From a virus, in the IMG/VR virus record IMGVR_UViG_3300010885_018765, positions 1-28,102 of that record: a stretch of DNA of 28,102 nt; one strand, 5' to 3'. Each line of letters begins with the position of its first letter. The stretch's first letter is position 1. Positions 1-8,208 of the stretch are shown here, one piece after another. The position numbers and the translations under genes were made by a program. The notes under the pieces were generated by a model that saw nothing but the letters and a program-made list of their open reading frames with translations, was not told where the DNA came from and ran no database searches.

Positions 1-322
1 CGGTAGTAGTGGTAGTTGTAGCAACATCCTCATAGGCAACTTGCATCCACGGTCCATTTGGTTTATCTTTACCAGTATATATTTTTAACATATCTCTTTT
101 ATTATCATACCAGAGCATACCAATAATTGGATGTGGTGGTGCTTTTTCACCACAAAAATTCTCTAACAGATAATATAAATTATTCTGGAAATTTTGACCA
201 TACTCTCTAAAATTTTTACCATATAATGTTATAGGTAAATTACTATCCGAATCTAATGGTTCAATGGTATCATTCTGTGATACAGATAATATAGCAGTAT
301 CAGATGTTTTTAATTTATACAT
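1..322 (-). CDS. Fibre-like structural protein, N-terminal part (truncated by window edge)
   Basis: The reading frame starts at an ATG at 322 and stays open to the window edge, so only about 107 N-terminal residues are visible. They form the same attachment-type domain found in six other genes here: a YGQNFQNNLYYLLENF block, then GMLWYD and a KIYTG...GPW stretch. The last visible residues run into a threonine string (VATTTTT), which in the sister genes is the linker before the distal module. A Shine-Dalgarno-like AAAGGA lies just before the ATG, and the start is 2 bases past the stop of the upstream gene, so the two are probably co-transcribed. By analogy it is a tail or baseplate fibre subunit. 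The role is inferred from family architecture and the distal domain is unknown because it lies outside the window. Confidence 0.8.
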   Translation of the reverse strand, partial: MYKLKTSDTAILSVSQNDTIEPLDSDSNLPITLYGKNFREYGQNFQNNLYYLLENFCGEKAPPHPIIGMLWYDNKRDMLKIYTGKDKPNGPWMQVAYEDVATTTTTT

Positions 323-324
323 TA

Positions 325-2169
325 TTATCCTTTATAGAATAAGCCAAATGTTTTTGAATTGGTATTATAAAATACTTTCCATAATAACGCATCTGTTGGT
401 GTGGCAGTATTTAATAATAAAGAATTTGTTGAATATGTTGACATTAACGTTGTTGTTGAAGTAATATCAGTCGGTAAAGTAGCATTATTTTTTACATTCA
501 CCGTAACCATTTGATAGCCAATAGGCATAGTTTTATTATTATTAATAATTAAAACCCCAAAAACATCAGAATCATTACCAGTATTTTGCCCACAATATAT
601 AACATCCACAATTTCAAATGATTTTAATAAGGTTGATGGAATTCTTTGCTTATCCATTGTTGGTTTTGTAGATAATCCAACATTAAAGGATTTAGTTAGA
701 TGGTTAGTTATATTATTATGTACATAAACCGCTAATTCATTATCAGCAATATCAAATGTCACAAATGATTTTGACAATTTGCTATTAGATTGGTATACTG
801 GTTTAACACCAGTTCCTAAAATTTTATAATCTTTATTCGATAGATAATAATGCATTACTGTACCAGAATCATTATATCCTGAATATATTAAATCATAATT
901 AGTATCCTTGGTAATATAAGTATTTGGATTTACATAATACCCATTATTAGGTGTATCAATAATATTATATTCAGATGATATTAGTGCGGTTACTGGTGAA
1001 TTAACTGATGCATTACCTACCGAATCATATATTTCATATTGTTTAGCATTTTGTCCATTATCAATTTTAAATGAAATATAATGGGTATCATCGATTTTTA
1101 TTATATTCTCATTAATGTTTATATCTATTAATGATGTATCTATAGATGCCGATAATTTACCAGAGGTATCTACAGTGTATTTAACCAGTTTATATTGTGT
1201 TACCCCAATAGTTTTGGGAGGTAATTGCATAATTTGTGAAAATTTTGTATTATCCGATGAACCTATTAAACTTTTTGGGATACTTAAACATTTATAACTA
1301 CCTAATGAATTGTTTAATTCTATTAGAGTTTTAGATTCAGTAATAACTTTTGAACTATTATAAACAACATATGACCCAAAATTTGCAGTATCTACAAATA
1401 CATCATAAACATTATTCAAAGTATCTTTTAATGTAAAATAGGATAAATCTGAAAATGAATATTCTAATGATGGTGTTATAGGTAAAGTATATGGATAAAA
1501 TAATATATTTTCATAATGATTGAAATTCCCAATTAGGTCAGCCACATTACCAGATAATCCATCAAATGCAGTAGTATTGAAAGTAATATTGAGTTTTACC
1601 GTATTTAACAAAAACGGTGGTGTTGTACCAGCAAATGAAATGGTTGCCGTAGTAGCGGTAGAAGTTATATTAGGTACTAATCCTGTTGGTAAACCATTAA
1701 TAATAAAATCAGAACCATTAACTAATATATTTTTAAAAGTAGTTCCTTCAGCATTTACTATTATTGTACCAGTAACTTCACCAGGATTAATAGATGATTC
1801 AACTAGTCCAGCACACTTCCAAACTAATCGTTTGCCATTAGTTAAACTAGGTGTTGCCGAAGATGTACCACCAGGAATATAATCTACTTTTACCCATGGT
1901 CCTCTAGGATAAGATTCACCGGTATACAATTTTAGATATTTTAATGCAGAATCGTACCATAACATACCTACAGCGGGATTTGTTGGAGCATCTTCCCCAC
2001 AAAAATTTTCTAAAAGATAGAAAAAATTGTTTTGTAATTCTTGTCCATAATTGGGTCTACCTTGACCGAATAATGTTAATGGTAATTTTGCATTTTTTGC
2101 AACAGTGGTCAATTGTTTAACTACAATTTCAGCATCTGCATCTCTATCAAGTTGTAAATTATATTGCAT
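325..2169 (-). CDS. Fibre-like structural protein with beta-rich, possibly propeller-like, distal part
   Basis: About 614 residues. I chose the ATG at 2169 over an upstream in-frame ATG at 2208 because GAGGA lies 9 bases before it and the protein then begins like its paralogues (MQYNLQLDRD). Residues 1-95 are the shared N-terminal domain (YGQELQNNFFYLLENFCG, then GMLWYD...LKLYTG...W). Residues 105-235 resemble the bacterial-surface-type beta module seen in the other fibres (RLVW...GEVTGTIIV...F...NGLPTGL). The remaining 380 residues are rich in short beta-strand patterns such as IDDTHYISFKIDNG and NYDLIYSGYNDSG, which could be a beta-propeller or similar receptor-binding fold; that is a guess from periodicity. 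The distal part differs from the TerD-tipped fibres and loosely resembles that of the gene at 8208-10007. It is the first gene of a minus-strand transcript read from the 2170-2293 intergenic region. Confidence 0.8.
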   Translation of the reverse strand: MQYNLQLDRDADAEIVVKQLTTVAKNAKLPLTLFGQGRPNYGQELQNNFFYLLENFCGEDAPTNPAVGMLWYDSALKYLKLYTGESYPRGPWVKVDYIPGGTSSATPSLTNGKRLVWKCAGLVESSINPGEVTGTIIVNAEGTTFKNILVNGSDFIINGLPTGLVPNITSTATTATISFAGTTPPFLLNTVKLNITFNTTAFDGLSGNVADLIGNFNHYENILFYPYTLPITPSLEYSFSDLSYFTLKDTLNNVYDVFVDTANFGSYVVYNSSKVITESKTLIELNNSLGSYKCLSIPKSLIGSSDNTKFSQIMQLPPKTIGVTQYKLVKYTVDTSGKLSASIDTSLIDININENIIKIDDTHYISFKIDNGQNAKQYEIYDSVGNASVNSPVTALISSEYNIIDTPNNGYYVNPNTYITKDTNYDLIYSGYNDSGTVMHYYLSNKDYKILGTGVKPVYQSNSKLSKSFVTFDIADNELAVYVHNNITNHLTKSFNVGLSTKPTMDKQRIPSTLLKSFEIVDVIYCGQNTGNDSDVFGVLIINNNKTMPIGYQMVTVNVKNNATLPTDITSTTTLMSTYSTNSLLLNTATPTDALLWKVFYNTNSKTFGLFYKG

Positions 2170-2198
2170 TATGTAAATCCTCGGAATCAGATAATCAA

Positions 2199-2206
2199 TA
2201 TTTATC
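2199..2206 (-). promoter_or_regulatory. Possible T4-type late promoter (GATAAATA) for the minus-strand fibre genes
   Basis: The minus strand reads GATAAATA here, one mismatch from the T4 late -10 element TATAAATA, 29 bases upstream of the ATG at 2169. That spacing matches the other late-promoter candidates in the window. It overlaps the 10-mer AATTATGATA that also precedes two other minus-strand genes. AT-richness makes chance matches common, so this rests mainly on position. Confidence 0.4.
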
Positions 2207-2248
2207 ATAATTCTAGTAATACTAATATTTTCATATGGTAAGAAAAAT

Positions 2249-2256
2249 TATAAATA
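2249..2256 (+). promoter_or_regulatory. T4-type late promoter TATAAATA for the wedge/fibre operon
   Basis: An exact TATAAATA octamer, the consensus -10 element of T4 late promoters (read by the gp55 sigma factor with the sliding clamp), lies 37 bases upstream of the gp6-like gene start, inside the 124-base divergent intergenic region. It would drive the overlapping plus-strand genes that end at the terminator at 10011. Confidence 0.6.
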
Positions 2257-2293
2257 ATGAATAATCCATTTCTTAGGACAATCGTTAATTATC

Positions 2294-5200
2294 ATGGCTA
2301 TCAATTTATCAAAAGCTGAATCTTGGGACCAACGGTTTACAACAAATAATTTTATCAATTTTGCAGCATACGACTATACTACGGTTAAACAAGCATTAAT
2401 TGATTACGTTAAATTATATCATCCAGAACAATTCCAAAATTTCATTGAAAGTGATGAGTTAATTGCTATTTTAGAATCATTTGCATATATTGCGGAATTA
2501 TATAGTTATAGAATAGATTCAGTAGCTAATGAAAATTTATTATCTACCGCCCAACGTAAAGATTCTATTTTAAATTTAGCAAAATTTATTTCCTATAATC
2601 CATCAAGAAATATTCCAGGCGTAGGATTAGTAAAATTAACATCTATTAGTACCACTGAGAACATTTATGATTTAAATGGTAATAATTTAGCAAATACCAC
2701 AATATTATGGAATGATTCAAATAATCCTAATTGGAAATCTCAATTTTTTGCAATTATTGATTCAGTAATTAAAACTACCTTTGGTGATGTTACTCCTAAT
2801 AATAGAGTACAAGTATATGACCAAATATTTGAATCATATACACTTAATAATGTACCATTAACTAATGGTGTAATACCATATCAAATACAATATCAAAATA
2901 AGAATATTGTTATGGAATTAGTATCATCATTATTAAATACTGATGGACCATATGAACAAACACCATCATCATATACTAATGGTAATAATTTTAATATTTT
3001 ATATGGTACTGACGGTCTAGGTGATTCCTCTAATTATACTGGATTTTTCATTTTAACAAAACAAGGTACCTTATCAAAAACATCTTCTATTACATTTGAT
3101 GGTGTAACACCACATCAAAAATATTCACCAAATTTTAAAAATGTTAATAATATAGACGTATGGGTTAATCAATTAACAACCAATGCACCACCAATATTAT
3201 GGAAATCTGTAGATACTGTTAATTCGCAAAATATAATTTTTAATGATAATGAAAATAAAAACATATATCAAATTGAAACATTAGATAATGATGGCATCAA
3301 TTTAATATTTGGTGATGGAGAATTCTCTAATATTCCTAATGGTAATTTTGAATGTTGGGTACGTATGTCGGACCCTGACCCAATTCCTATCCCAAAATCA
3401 GCAATAAGTGATATTAAAACCAACATTACTTATTTAGATGGTTTAGATAATACACAAAACGTTATCTTTACATTTTCTGCTGTACATGCCATTCAAAATT
3501 CGGCTGCCAGTGAAGATGCAACACATATTAAAAATAATGCACCAGCAGTTTATTCTACACAAAATAGAATGGTTAATGGTTCTGATTATAATTCTTTTTT
3601 ACTACAGGATAATACCATATTAAAATTGAATTCTGTTAATAGAACATATTCAGGACAATCTAAATATACCGATTTTAATGACCCTAGCGATACATATCAC
3701 AATATTAATCATTTTGGTACCGATTTATCTATCTATGCAGAAAATGATATTAAGACTATATCTAATATAAAAATATCATCAGCATTAACTATTTTAAATA
3801 ATATTGAAGCAGAGCTTCTACCGTTACCAGAATGTGAATTGTATAGAACTTCCAATAATTTAACCACTAGACGAACATTATCTGATACTGAAAAACATGA
3901 CATTTTGTTTAATTATATGGGTCAGAAGTATTGGGCAACAGATAATAATCCAAGCAATGCAGTATACCCGGTTGTTATTAAAATAGAAAATGATTCATAT
4001 GTTGCTAAAAATTATAGTGAAGTAGATGATAATTGGTTATTCTATATCGATTATAAAAATGAAAAATATGAAATACGTTATAAAACAACTACTATTAAGG
4101 TTAATAGTAAATCTACTAAATTTTGGAATAATAATATAGATTCCGATAATATTACTATATTACATACCAATACATCAAATTTAAGAACTAAAAACAATAC
4201 TACAATATTAAAATCAAATATTGTATTACCAGTAGTTAAAGAAGTATTGTTTAATACTCCAATAAAATTAAAAGGTTCTGTGGATGTACATAGTTTAAAT
4301 GTAGCATTGAAAAATAATGAATACAAAGAATTATTGCCATTATTAAATAATAAAATATCCTTAAATATCCCGGATGTTGAAAATTATTTTGATGGTGCTG
4401 AGTATTATCGATTATTTGGTAGGGTGTTTGATGTACCATTTGATTCATATGATGTTAAATTTCCAACAATTGAATTAGATTATTCCTTTTTAACTATGGA
4501 TGTCGATGTTATTAGTACAGCGGTTAATGCGAATACTACGCTACAATGGCATACTGAAAAACCATTAGCAATATTAGATATGTTTGATAATGCTTTTGTT
4601 GGAAGAATAGCCATATCATCAGATAAAGCTATCTTTAAAACAGATTATCCATTTACTACGGATGAAGGTAAAGCAAAGCTATTAACAATTTTAGCTACTG
4701 ACCATACTGATACCGAAGCTATTATTAAAAATATAACCACTACTAAAATATCTGCTACTCAAAATAAATTAGTATTGGAAGTATCCATCACTGTTACTAA
4801 TAATGATTTAAAAAATGGTATTCTAACATTATCACAAGATGCATTACTAGATACTATCGTAGATGTTGACCGTAGTTATGCTATGCCAGTATGGTCAGAT
4901 ACTTCTGGACTATCAAATAGCATTACGGTTACAAACTTAGGTGATTCATCAACTATTGATATCATTATTAAAGATTATGTGTACTTTTATAGACCGACTA
5001 TTGATGATGTTTTTGAAATAGTTACCGAAGATATTCATAAAATTGGATGGTACCATGAGCATTTAAACAATATCCTACCTACAAAAGCATTATATAAAAG
5101 AAGTCCAGGTAGAAGCAATATTAATTATGTTTGGCAACATTCACCAACATCAGATAATAGAATCAATCCATCTTCATCAAATATTATAGATTGTTTTATT

Positions 5201-5722
5201 ATCACCAGTGGATATTATAAAAGTATGTTACAATGGATTAAAGGGTCATTGGTTACTAAACCAACACCACCATTACCACATGAGTTAAGAGCTTCGTATA
5301 GAAATTTAATGAATAAAAAAATGATATCTGATGAATTGGTTCTTAAATCTGGAAAATTGAAAATATTATTCGGTTCGCATGCATCATCAGAATTACAAGC
5401 TAAATTTATTATCATAAAATCTAATAATGCCTACTATAATGATAATCAAATAAAATCTATTATTGTTAGTTCAATATATGAATTTTTTGATATTAATCTT
5501 TGGAATTTTGGTGATACTTTCAATTTTACTGAATTATCTACTTTTATCCACAATAAATTAAATTCAAATGTGAGTTCGGTGCTTATTAGACCTAAAAACG
5601 ATTCTCAACATTTTGGTGAATTATTCCAAGTATTTGCAATGGAAGATGAAATATTTATACCCTCCATTACTGTTGATGATATTGAAATTGTTCCATACTT
5701 AGCAGCATCATATCTATCATGA
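2294..5722 (+). CDS. Baseplate wedge protein, T4 gp6-like (baseplate J family), enlarged
   Basis: 1142 residues, against about 660 for T4 gp6. The N-terminus (residues 50-105: ESDELIAILESFAYIAELYSYRIDS, then LNLAKFISYNPSR) matches the helical start of gp6/baseplate J proteins. Around residue 336 comes NLIFGDGEF, the family motif. Around 420-440, QNRMVNGSDYNSFLLQDN corresponds to the gp6 segment ending TATDYDTFV. The C-terminus (about 960-1140: KLKILFGSHASSELQAKFI through the DDIEIV stretch) fits the gp6 C-terminal half. In T4, gp6 forms the dimeric ring that holds the wedges together. The extra length sits between residues 450 and 960 and includes, at about 760-870, a beta module homologous to modules in the neighbouring fibres. 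The ribosome site is weak: AGGA lies 15 bases before the ATG. The stop overlaps the next start (ATGA), so the downstream fibre is translationally coupled. Confidence 0.85.
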   Translation: MAINLSKAESWDQRFTTNNFINFAAYDYTTVKQALIDYVKLYHPEQFQNFIESDELIAILESFAYIAELYSYRIDSVANENLLSTAQRKDSILNLAKFISYNPSRNIPGVGLVKLTSISTTENIYDLNGNNLANTTILWNDSNNPNWKSQFFAIIDSVIKTTFGDVTPNNRVQVYDQIFESYTLNNVPLTNGVIPYQIQYQNKNIVMELVSSLLNTDGPYEQTPSSYTNGNNFNILYGTDGLGDSSNYTGFFILTKQGTLSKTSSITFDGVTPHQKYSPNFKNVNNIDVWVNQLTTNAPPILWKSVDTVNSQNIIFNDNENKNIYQIETLDNDGINLIFGDGEFSNIPNGNFECWVRMSDPDPIPIPKSAISDIKTNITYLDGLDNTQNVIFTFSAVHAIQNSAASEDATHIKNNAPAVYSTQNRMVNGSDYNSFLLQDNTILKLNSVNRTYSGQSKYTDFNDPSDTYHNINHFGTDLSIYAENDIKTISNIKISSALTILNNIEAELLPLPECELYRTSNNLTTRRTLSDTEKHDILFNYMGQKYWATDNNPSNAVYPVVIKIENDSYVAKNYSEVDDNWLFYIDYKNEKYEIRYKTTTIKVNSKSTKFWNNNIDSDNITILHTNTSNLRTKNNTTILKSNIVLPVVKEVLFNTPIKLKGSVDVHSLNVALKNNEYKELLPLLNNKISLNIPDVENYFDGAEYYRLFGRVFDVPFDSYDVKFPTIELDYSFLTMDVDVISTAVNANTTLQWHTEKPLAILDMFDNAFVGRIAISSDKAIFKTDYPFTTDEGKAKLLTILATDHTDTEAIIKNITTTKISATQNKLVLEVSITVTNNDLKNGILTLSQDALLDTIVDVDRSYAMPVWSDTSGLSNSITVTNLGDSSTIDIIIKDYVYFYRPTIDDVFEIVTEDIHKIGWYHEHLNNILPTKALYKRSPGRSNINYVWQHSPTSDNRINPSSSNIIDCFIITSGYYKSMLQWIKGSLVTKPTPPLPHELRASYRNLMNKKMISDELVLKSGKLKILFGSHASSELQAKFIIIKSNNAYYNDNQIKSIIVSSIYEFFDINLWNFGDTFNFTELSTFIHNKLNSNVSSVLIRPKNDSQHFGELFQVFAMEDEIFIPSITVDDIEIVPYLAASYLS

Positions 5723-6597
5723 CCTATAATTTAAAAAAAACTGCATCTAAAACAACGGATTATGTTGTAGAAAATCACAAAATAAATAGAGAAACCATGA
5801 TTTCCCTTATTGGGAAATCATATATTGGATATGGTGATGAATTACAACAAAATACCATCGATTTATTGTGTAATTTTCATACACAGTTAAATGATTATAG
5901 TAAAGCTATACCGGGACAATTAATTTATGATGGTACTGATTTAAGATTATGTATTGGTGATAAATCATTTATCAAATTATTATTGATACCGTGTGATAAT
6001 GGTGAAGATAAACTACCTACTGGCAATGTAATAGTTACTGGTACATTAGGTGTTGGTCAAACATTAATAGTATCTAACACTATACAAGATGAGGATGGTA
6101 TTCAAAGTGCAATATCATATGAATGGTTCCTTAATGGTGCATCTGTTGCAACTGGTGCAACATATATACCTACTGCTGCTGGTTCTTTAATAGTAAAAGC
6201 ATCTTATAAAGATGGAATGAACAATAATAACTTTGTTAATAGTGCAACTTATAATATACCAGCGTTAAGCAGTAAATTAAAATGGACTATTAGCTCTCCA
6301 TTTATGGAAACTGCTGCAAATGATGGAACTATTATGGGTGAATTGACAGTATATGCAAATAATTGTACATTCAGTAATACATTCCCATATACTACTATTA
6401 CTGGTAAATCTACATTATTGAAACTAGTTGATGTTACTGATGTTACTGGAAGTGCAATAACAATATCATCAGTAGATTCTACTATTGTTTCAAGAACTTC
6501 CACCAAAATGGTTATAAAGGTTATTTTTAAAACTACCGGAACCTATGATTTCACATCAGGGTCTTTTGTATTAAATATAGATGCGGTAACATATTAA
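5719..6597 (+). CDS. Fibre-like protein, attachment half (possibly 5' part of a split fibre gene)
   Basis: 292 residues, starting in an ATGA overlap with the gp6-like gene. Residues 1-93 are the shared fibre N-terminal domain (YGDELQQNTIDLLCNF, then PGQLIYDG). Residues 95-180 are an Ig-like repeat (GTLGVGQTLIVSNTIQDEDG, then YEWFLNGASVATGATY). From 188 comes the surface-type beta module (KLKW...NDGTIMGELTV...F). The protein stops at TAA 6595-6597 where homologous modules continue for about 20 more residues. The next ORF begins 3 bases later in the same frame and its first residues resemble the missing final strand. The combined product would match the architecture of the 14001-16904 fibre. 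Either this is a genuine short subunit, or one long fibre gene has been interrupted, or the stop is read through; the sequence alone cannot decide. Confidence 0.8.
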   Translation: MTYNLKKTASKTTDYVVENHKINRETMISLIGKSYIGYGDELQQNTIDLLCNFHTQLNDYSKAIPGQLIYDGTDLRLCIGDKSFIKLLLIPCDNGEDKLPTGNVIVTGTLGVGQTLIVSNTIQDEDGIQSAISYEWFLNGASVATGATYIPTAAGSLIVKASYKDGMNNNNFVNSATYNIPALSSKLKWTISSPFMETAANDGTIMGELTVYANNCTFSNTFPYTTITGKSTLLKLVDVTDVTGSAITISSVDSTIVSRTSTKMVIKVIFKTTGTYDFTSGSFVLNIDAVTY

Positions 6598-6600
6598 ATC

Positions 6601-8208
6601 ATGACAACATTAACACAATTAGAACGAACCTTTTCAATTTCAGACAATTTTGTATCCATGGTGGCGGATTCATCAGGAGATACAACCGGAACTGGGGATA
6701 CAGGTACTGTCGATACTGGAACCGGGACAACTGGGACTGATACTACAGACACTGGTACTACAGGCACTGGAACAACTGGTACAGGTACTACAGGCACTGG
6801 AACAACTGGTACAGGTACTACAGGCACTGGTACAACTGGTACAGGTACTACAGGCACTGGTACAACTGGAACTGGTGCTACAGGTACTCCTACTTCCACT
6901 ACTACGTCTAATCCATTAGTAACGGAATTGAGAATTACTGGTATTGGTCAGGTTGGTAAAAAACTGTCATCTAATGCGTTACAATTATATGATAAAGACG
7001 GTATTGGTTCACTTACTTATCAATGGCAGTTGCAAGGGGTAGATATTCCAAAAGCAACTGCAGCTACTTACACTATAGCAAAAGCAGATTATGGGAAATC
7101 AATTAAATTAAAAGTCACGTATGTTAATAGATTCTCTGCAAAAATAGTTAAAGAAAGTAATTTTATTGTCGCTTTATTGTTTACTGACCCACCAACAGAC
7201 ACATCTACATTAACAAATGTATTAAAAATAACAGGCGTTGGTGAAATTGGTAAAACCTTGACCGCAGATATAACCCAATTATATGATACAAATGGAATGG
7301 GTCCTTTATCATATCAATGGCAATCACAAGGTATTGATATACCTAAAGCTACTGCAAAAACATATAAACTAACAAAAGCAGAATATGGGAAAACTATTAA
7401 ATTAAAAGTTTCTTATACTAATAGTAAAGCTATTGCAATTGTTAAAGAAAGTAATCTTATCAATGTAATGAATGGGAATTTTATTAATGATAAAGTAGAA
7501 TTCAAATTATCATGGCAAACGTTATTTGTCCCAAAAACTATTACTCCGAAAAATATTACATCTTCTGAAAAATTAGATGCGTTATTATTACTATATACTT
7601 CTGATGGAACCTGTGTTAAACAAGTAAAATCTGCCGATTCTGGTTTTAGTATTACGAAAAATACAACCTTAGATAAAGTTGGACCATTACAAGAATATTC
7701 CACCGTCGATACTGATATGAATGTGACTTCAAATATCATTACCTATCAATTAGATTTTACCAGACTAGATGCAAAATATACTAAAGTAGTATATTGTATA
7801 TACGAAATTGTAACTCCTATCAATATTACCATCGCATCAACTGATTTATATCCAAGAGCATCATGGGCAACATCAGCAGATTTATCTAAAAAAATAACAG
7901 TTAATGGGACAGTTTCACCATTTAAAACAATATTCAATGGTAAGGGTATGTTTGTATTAGATATTCATACCGTAGGTACCACTGCTAACCCACAAGTTAT
8001 ATTAAAATTTGGTGAAGAAAAACGTTTACATACGGCAACAGCAGATTCTAAAGAACGTTTATGTGTGTTTGGTGTGTTTACTCGGTCACCAGATAATAAT
8101 GGTTGGTTTTTTGAACCACAATGCAAAATTAAAACACAAGTAAAAGGCGTGGTCCCTTTAGATTATTTTAAACCTCCACTATCAAAATTCACAGACTTGG
8201 GGCTATAA
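6601..8208 (+). CDS. Fibre distal protein: Thr/Gly linker, two Ig-like repeats, divergent TerD-like end
   Basis: 535 residues. Unlike every other fibre here it lacks the N-terminal attachment domain. After about 25 residues comes a Thr/Gly-rich stretch (residues 26-100, encoded by 30-base repeats). Two Ig-like repeats follow at about 105-190 and 203-290, each with the pattern ITG.G..GK.L, D..G.G.L.YQWQ..G.DIPKA, Y.......YGK.IKLKV.Y. The C-terminal 240 residues look like a divergent TerD-type domain: VEFKLSWQ, LLLYTSDGTCVK, YQLDFTRLD, RLCVFGVFTRSPDNNGW, ending FTDLGL, where the paralogues end SLGL. The acidic metal-site motifs of TerD are not preserved. No clear ribosome site precedes the ATG. 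It lies 3 bases after, and in frame with, the stop of the previous gene, so expression may depend on reinitiation or readthrough. Its TAA overlaps the next ATG. Confidence 0.75.
   Translation: MTTLTQLERTFSISDNFVSMVADSSGDTTGTGDTGTVDTGTGTTGTDTTDTGTTGTGTTGTGTTGTGTTGTGTTGTGTTGTGTTGTGTTGTGATGTPTSTTTSNPLVTELRITGIGQVGKKLSSNALQLYDKDGIGSLTYQWQLQGVDIPKATAATYTIAKADYGKSIKLKVTYVNRFSAKIVKESNFIVALLFTDPPTDTSTLTNVLKITGVGEIGKTLTADITQLYDTNGMGPLSYQWQSQGIDIPKATAKTYKLTKAEYGKTIKLKVSYTNSKAIAIVKESNLINVMNGNFINDKVEFKLSWQTLFVPKTITPKNITSSEKLDALLLLYTSDGTCVKQVKSADSGFSITKNTTLDKVGPLQEYSTVDTDMNVTSNIITYQLDFTRLDAKYTKVVYCIYEIVTPINITIASTDLYPRASWATSADLSKKITVNGTVSPFKTIFNGKGMFVLDIHTVGTTANPQVILKFGEEKRLHTATADSKERLCVFGVFTRSPDNNGWFFEPQCKIKTQVKGVVPLDYFKPPLSKFTDLGL
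6751..6870 (+). repeat. 30-bp in-frame tandem repeat encoding Thr/Gly linker
   Basis: Four consecutive 30-base units start at 6751, 6781, 6811 and 6841, nearly identical (each contains ACTACAGGCACTGG and ACAACTGG). A degenerate tail runs to about 6895 and looser TG-rich units lie upstream from 6680. Each unit encodes a ten-residue Thr/Gly block. The repeat is in frame and more GC-rich than its surroundings. Copy-number change by slippage or unequal recombination would alter linker length without a frameshift. Confidence 0.9.

Noticed and set aside
2170-2208. Longer start (ATG at 2208) for the minus-strand fibre gene
   Set aside because: No ribosome site there; the start at 2169 has GAGGA at good spacing and matches the paralogous N-termini.
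6751-6870. Regular 30-bp repeats resembling a CRISPR array
   Set aside because: Units are directly adjacent with no spacers, in frame within a coding region, and encode a Thr/Gly linker.
6594-6899. Minus-strand ORF of VPVVPV repeats opposite the Thr/Gly linker
   Set aside because: It is the antisense shadow of the 30-bp repeat; it has no ribosome site and lies wholly within the fibre genes.
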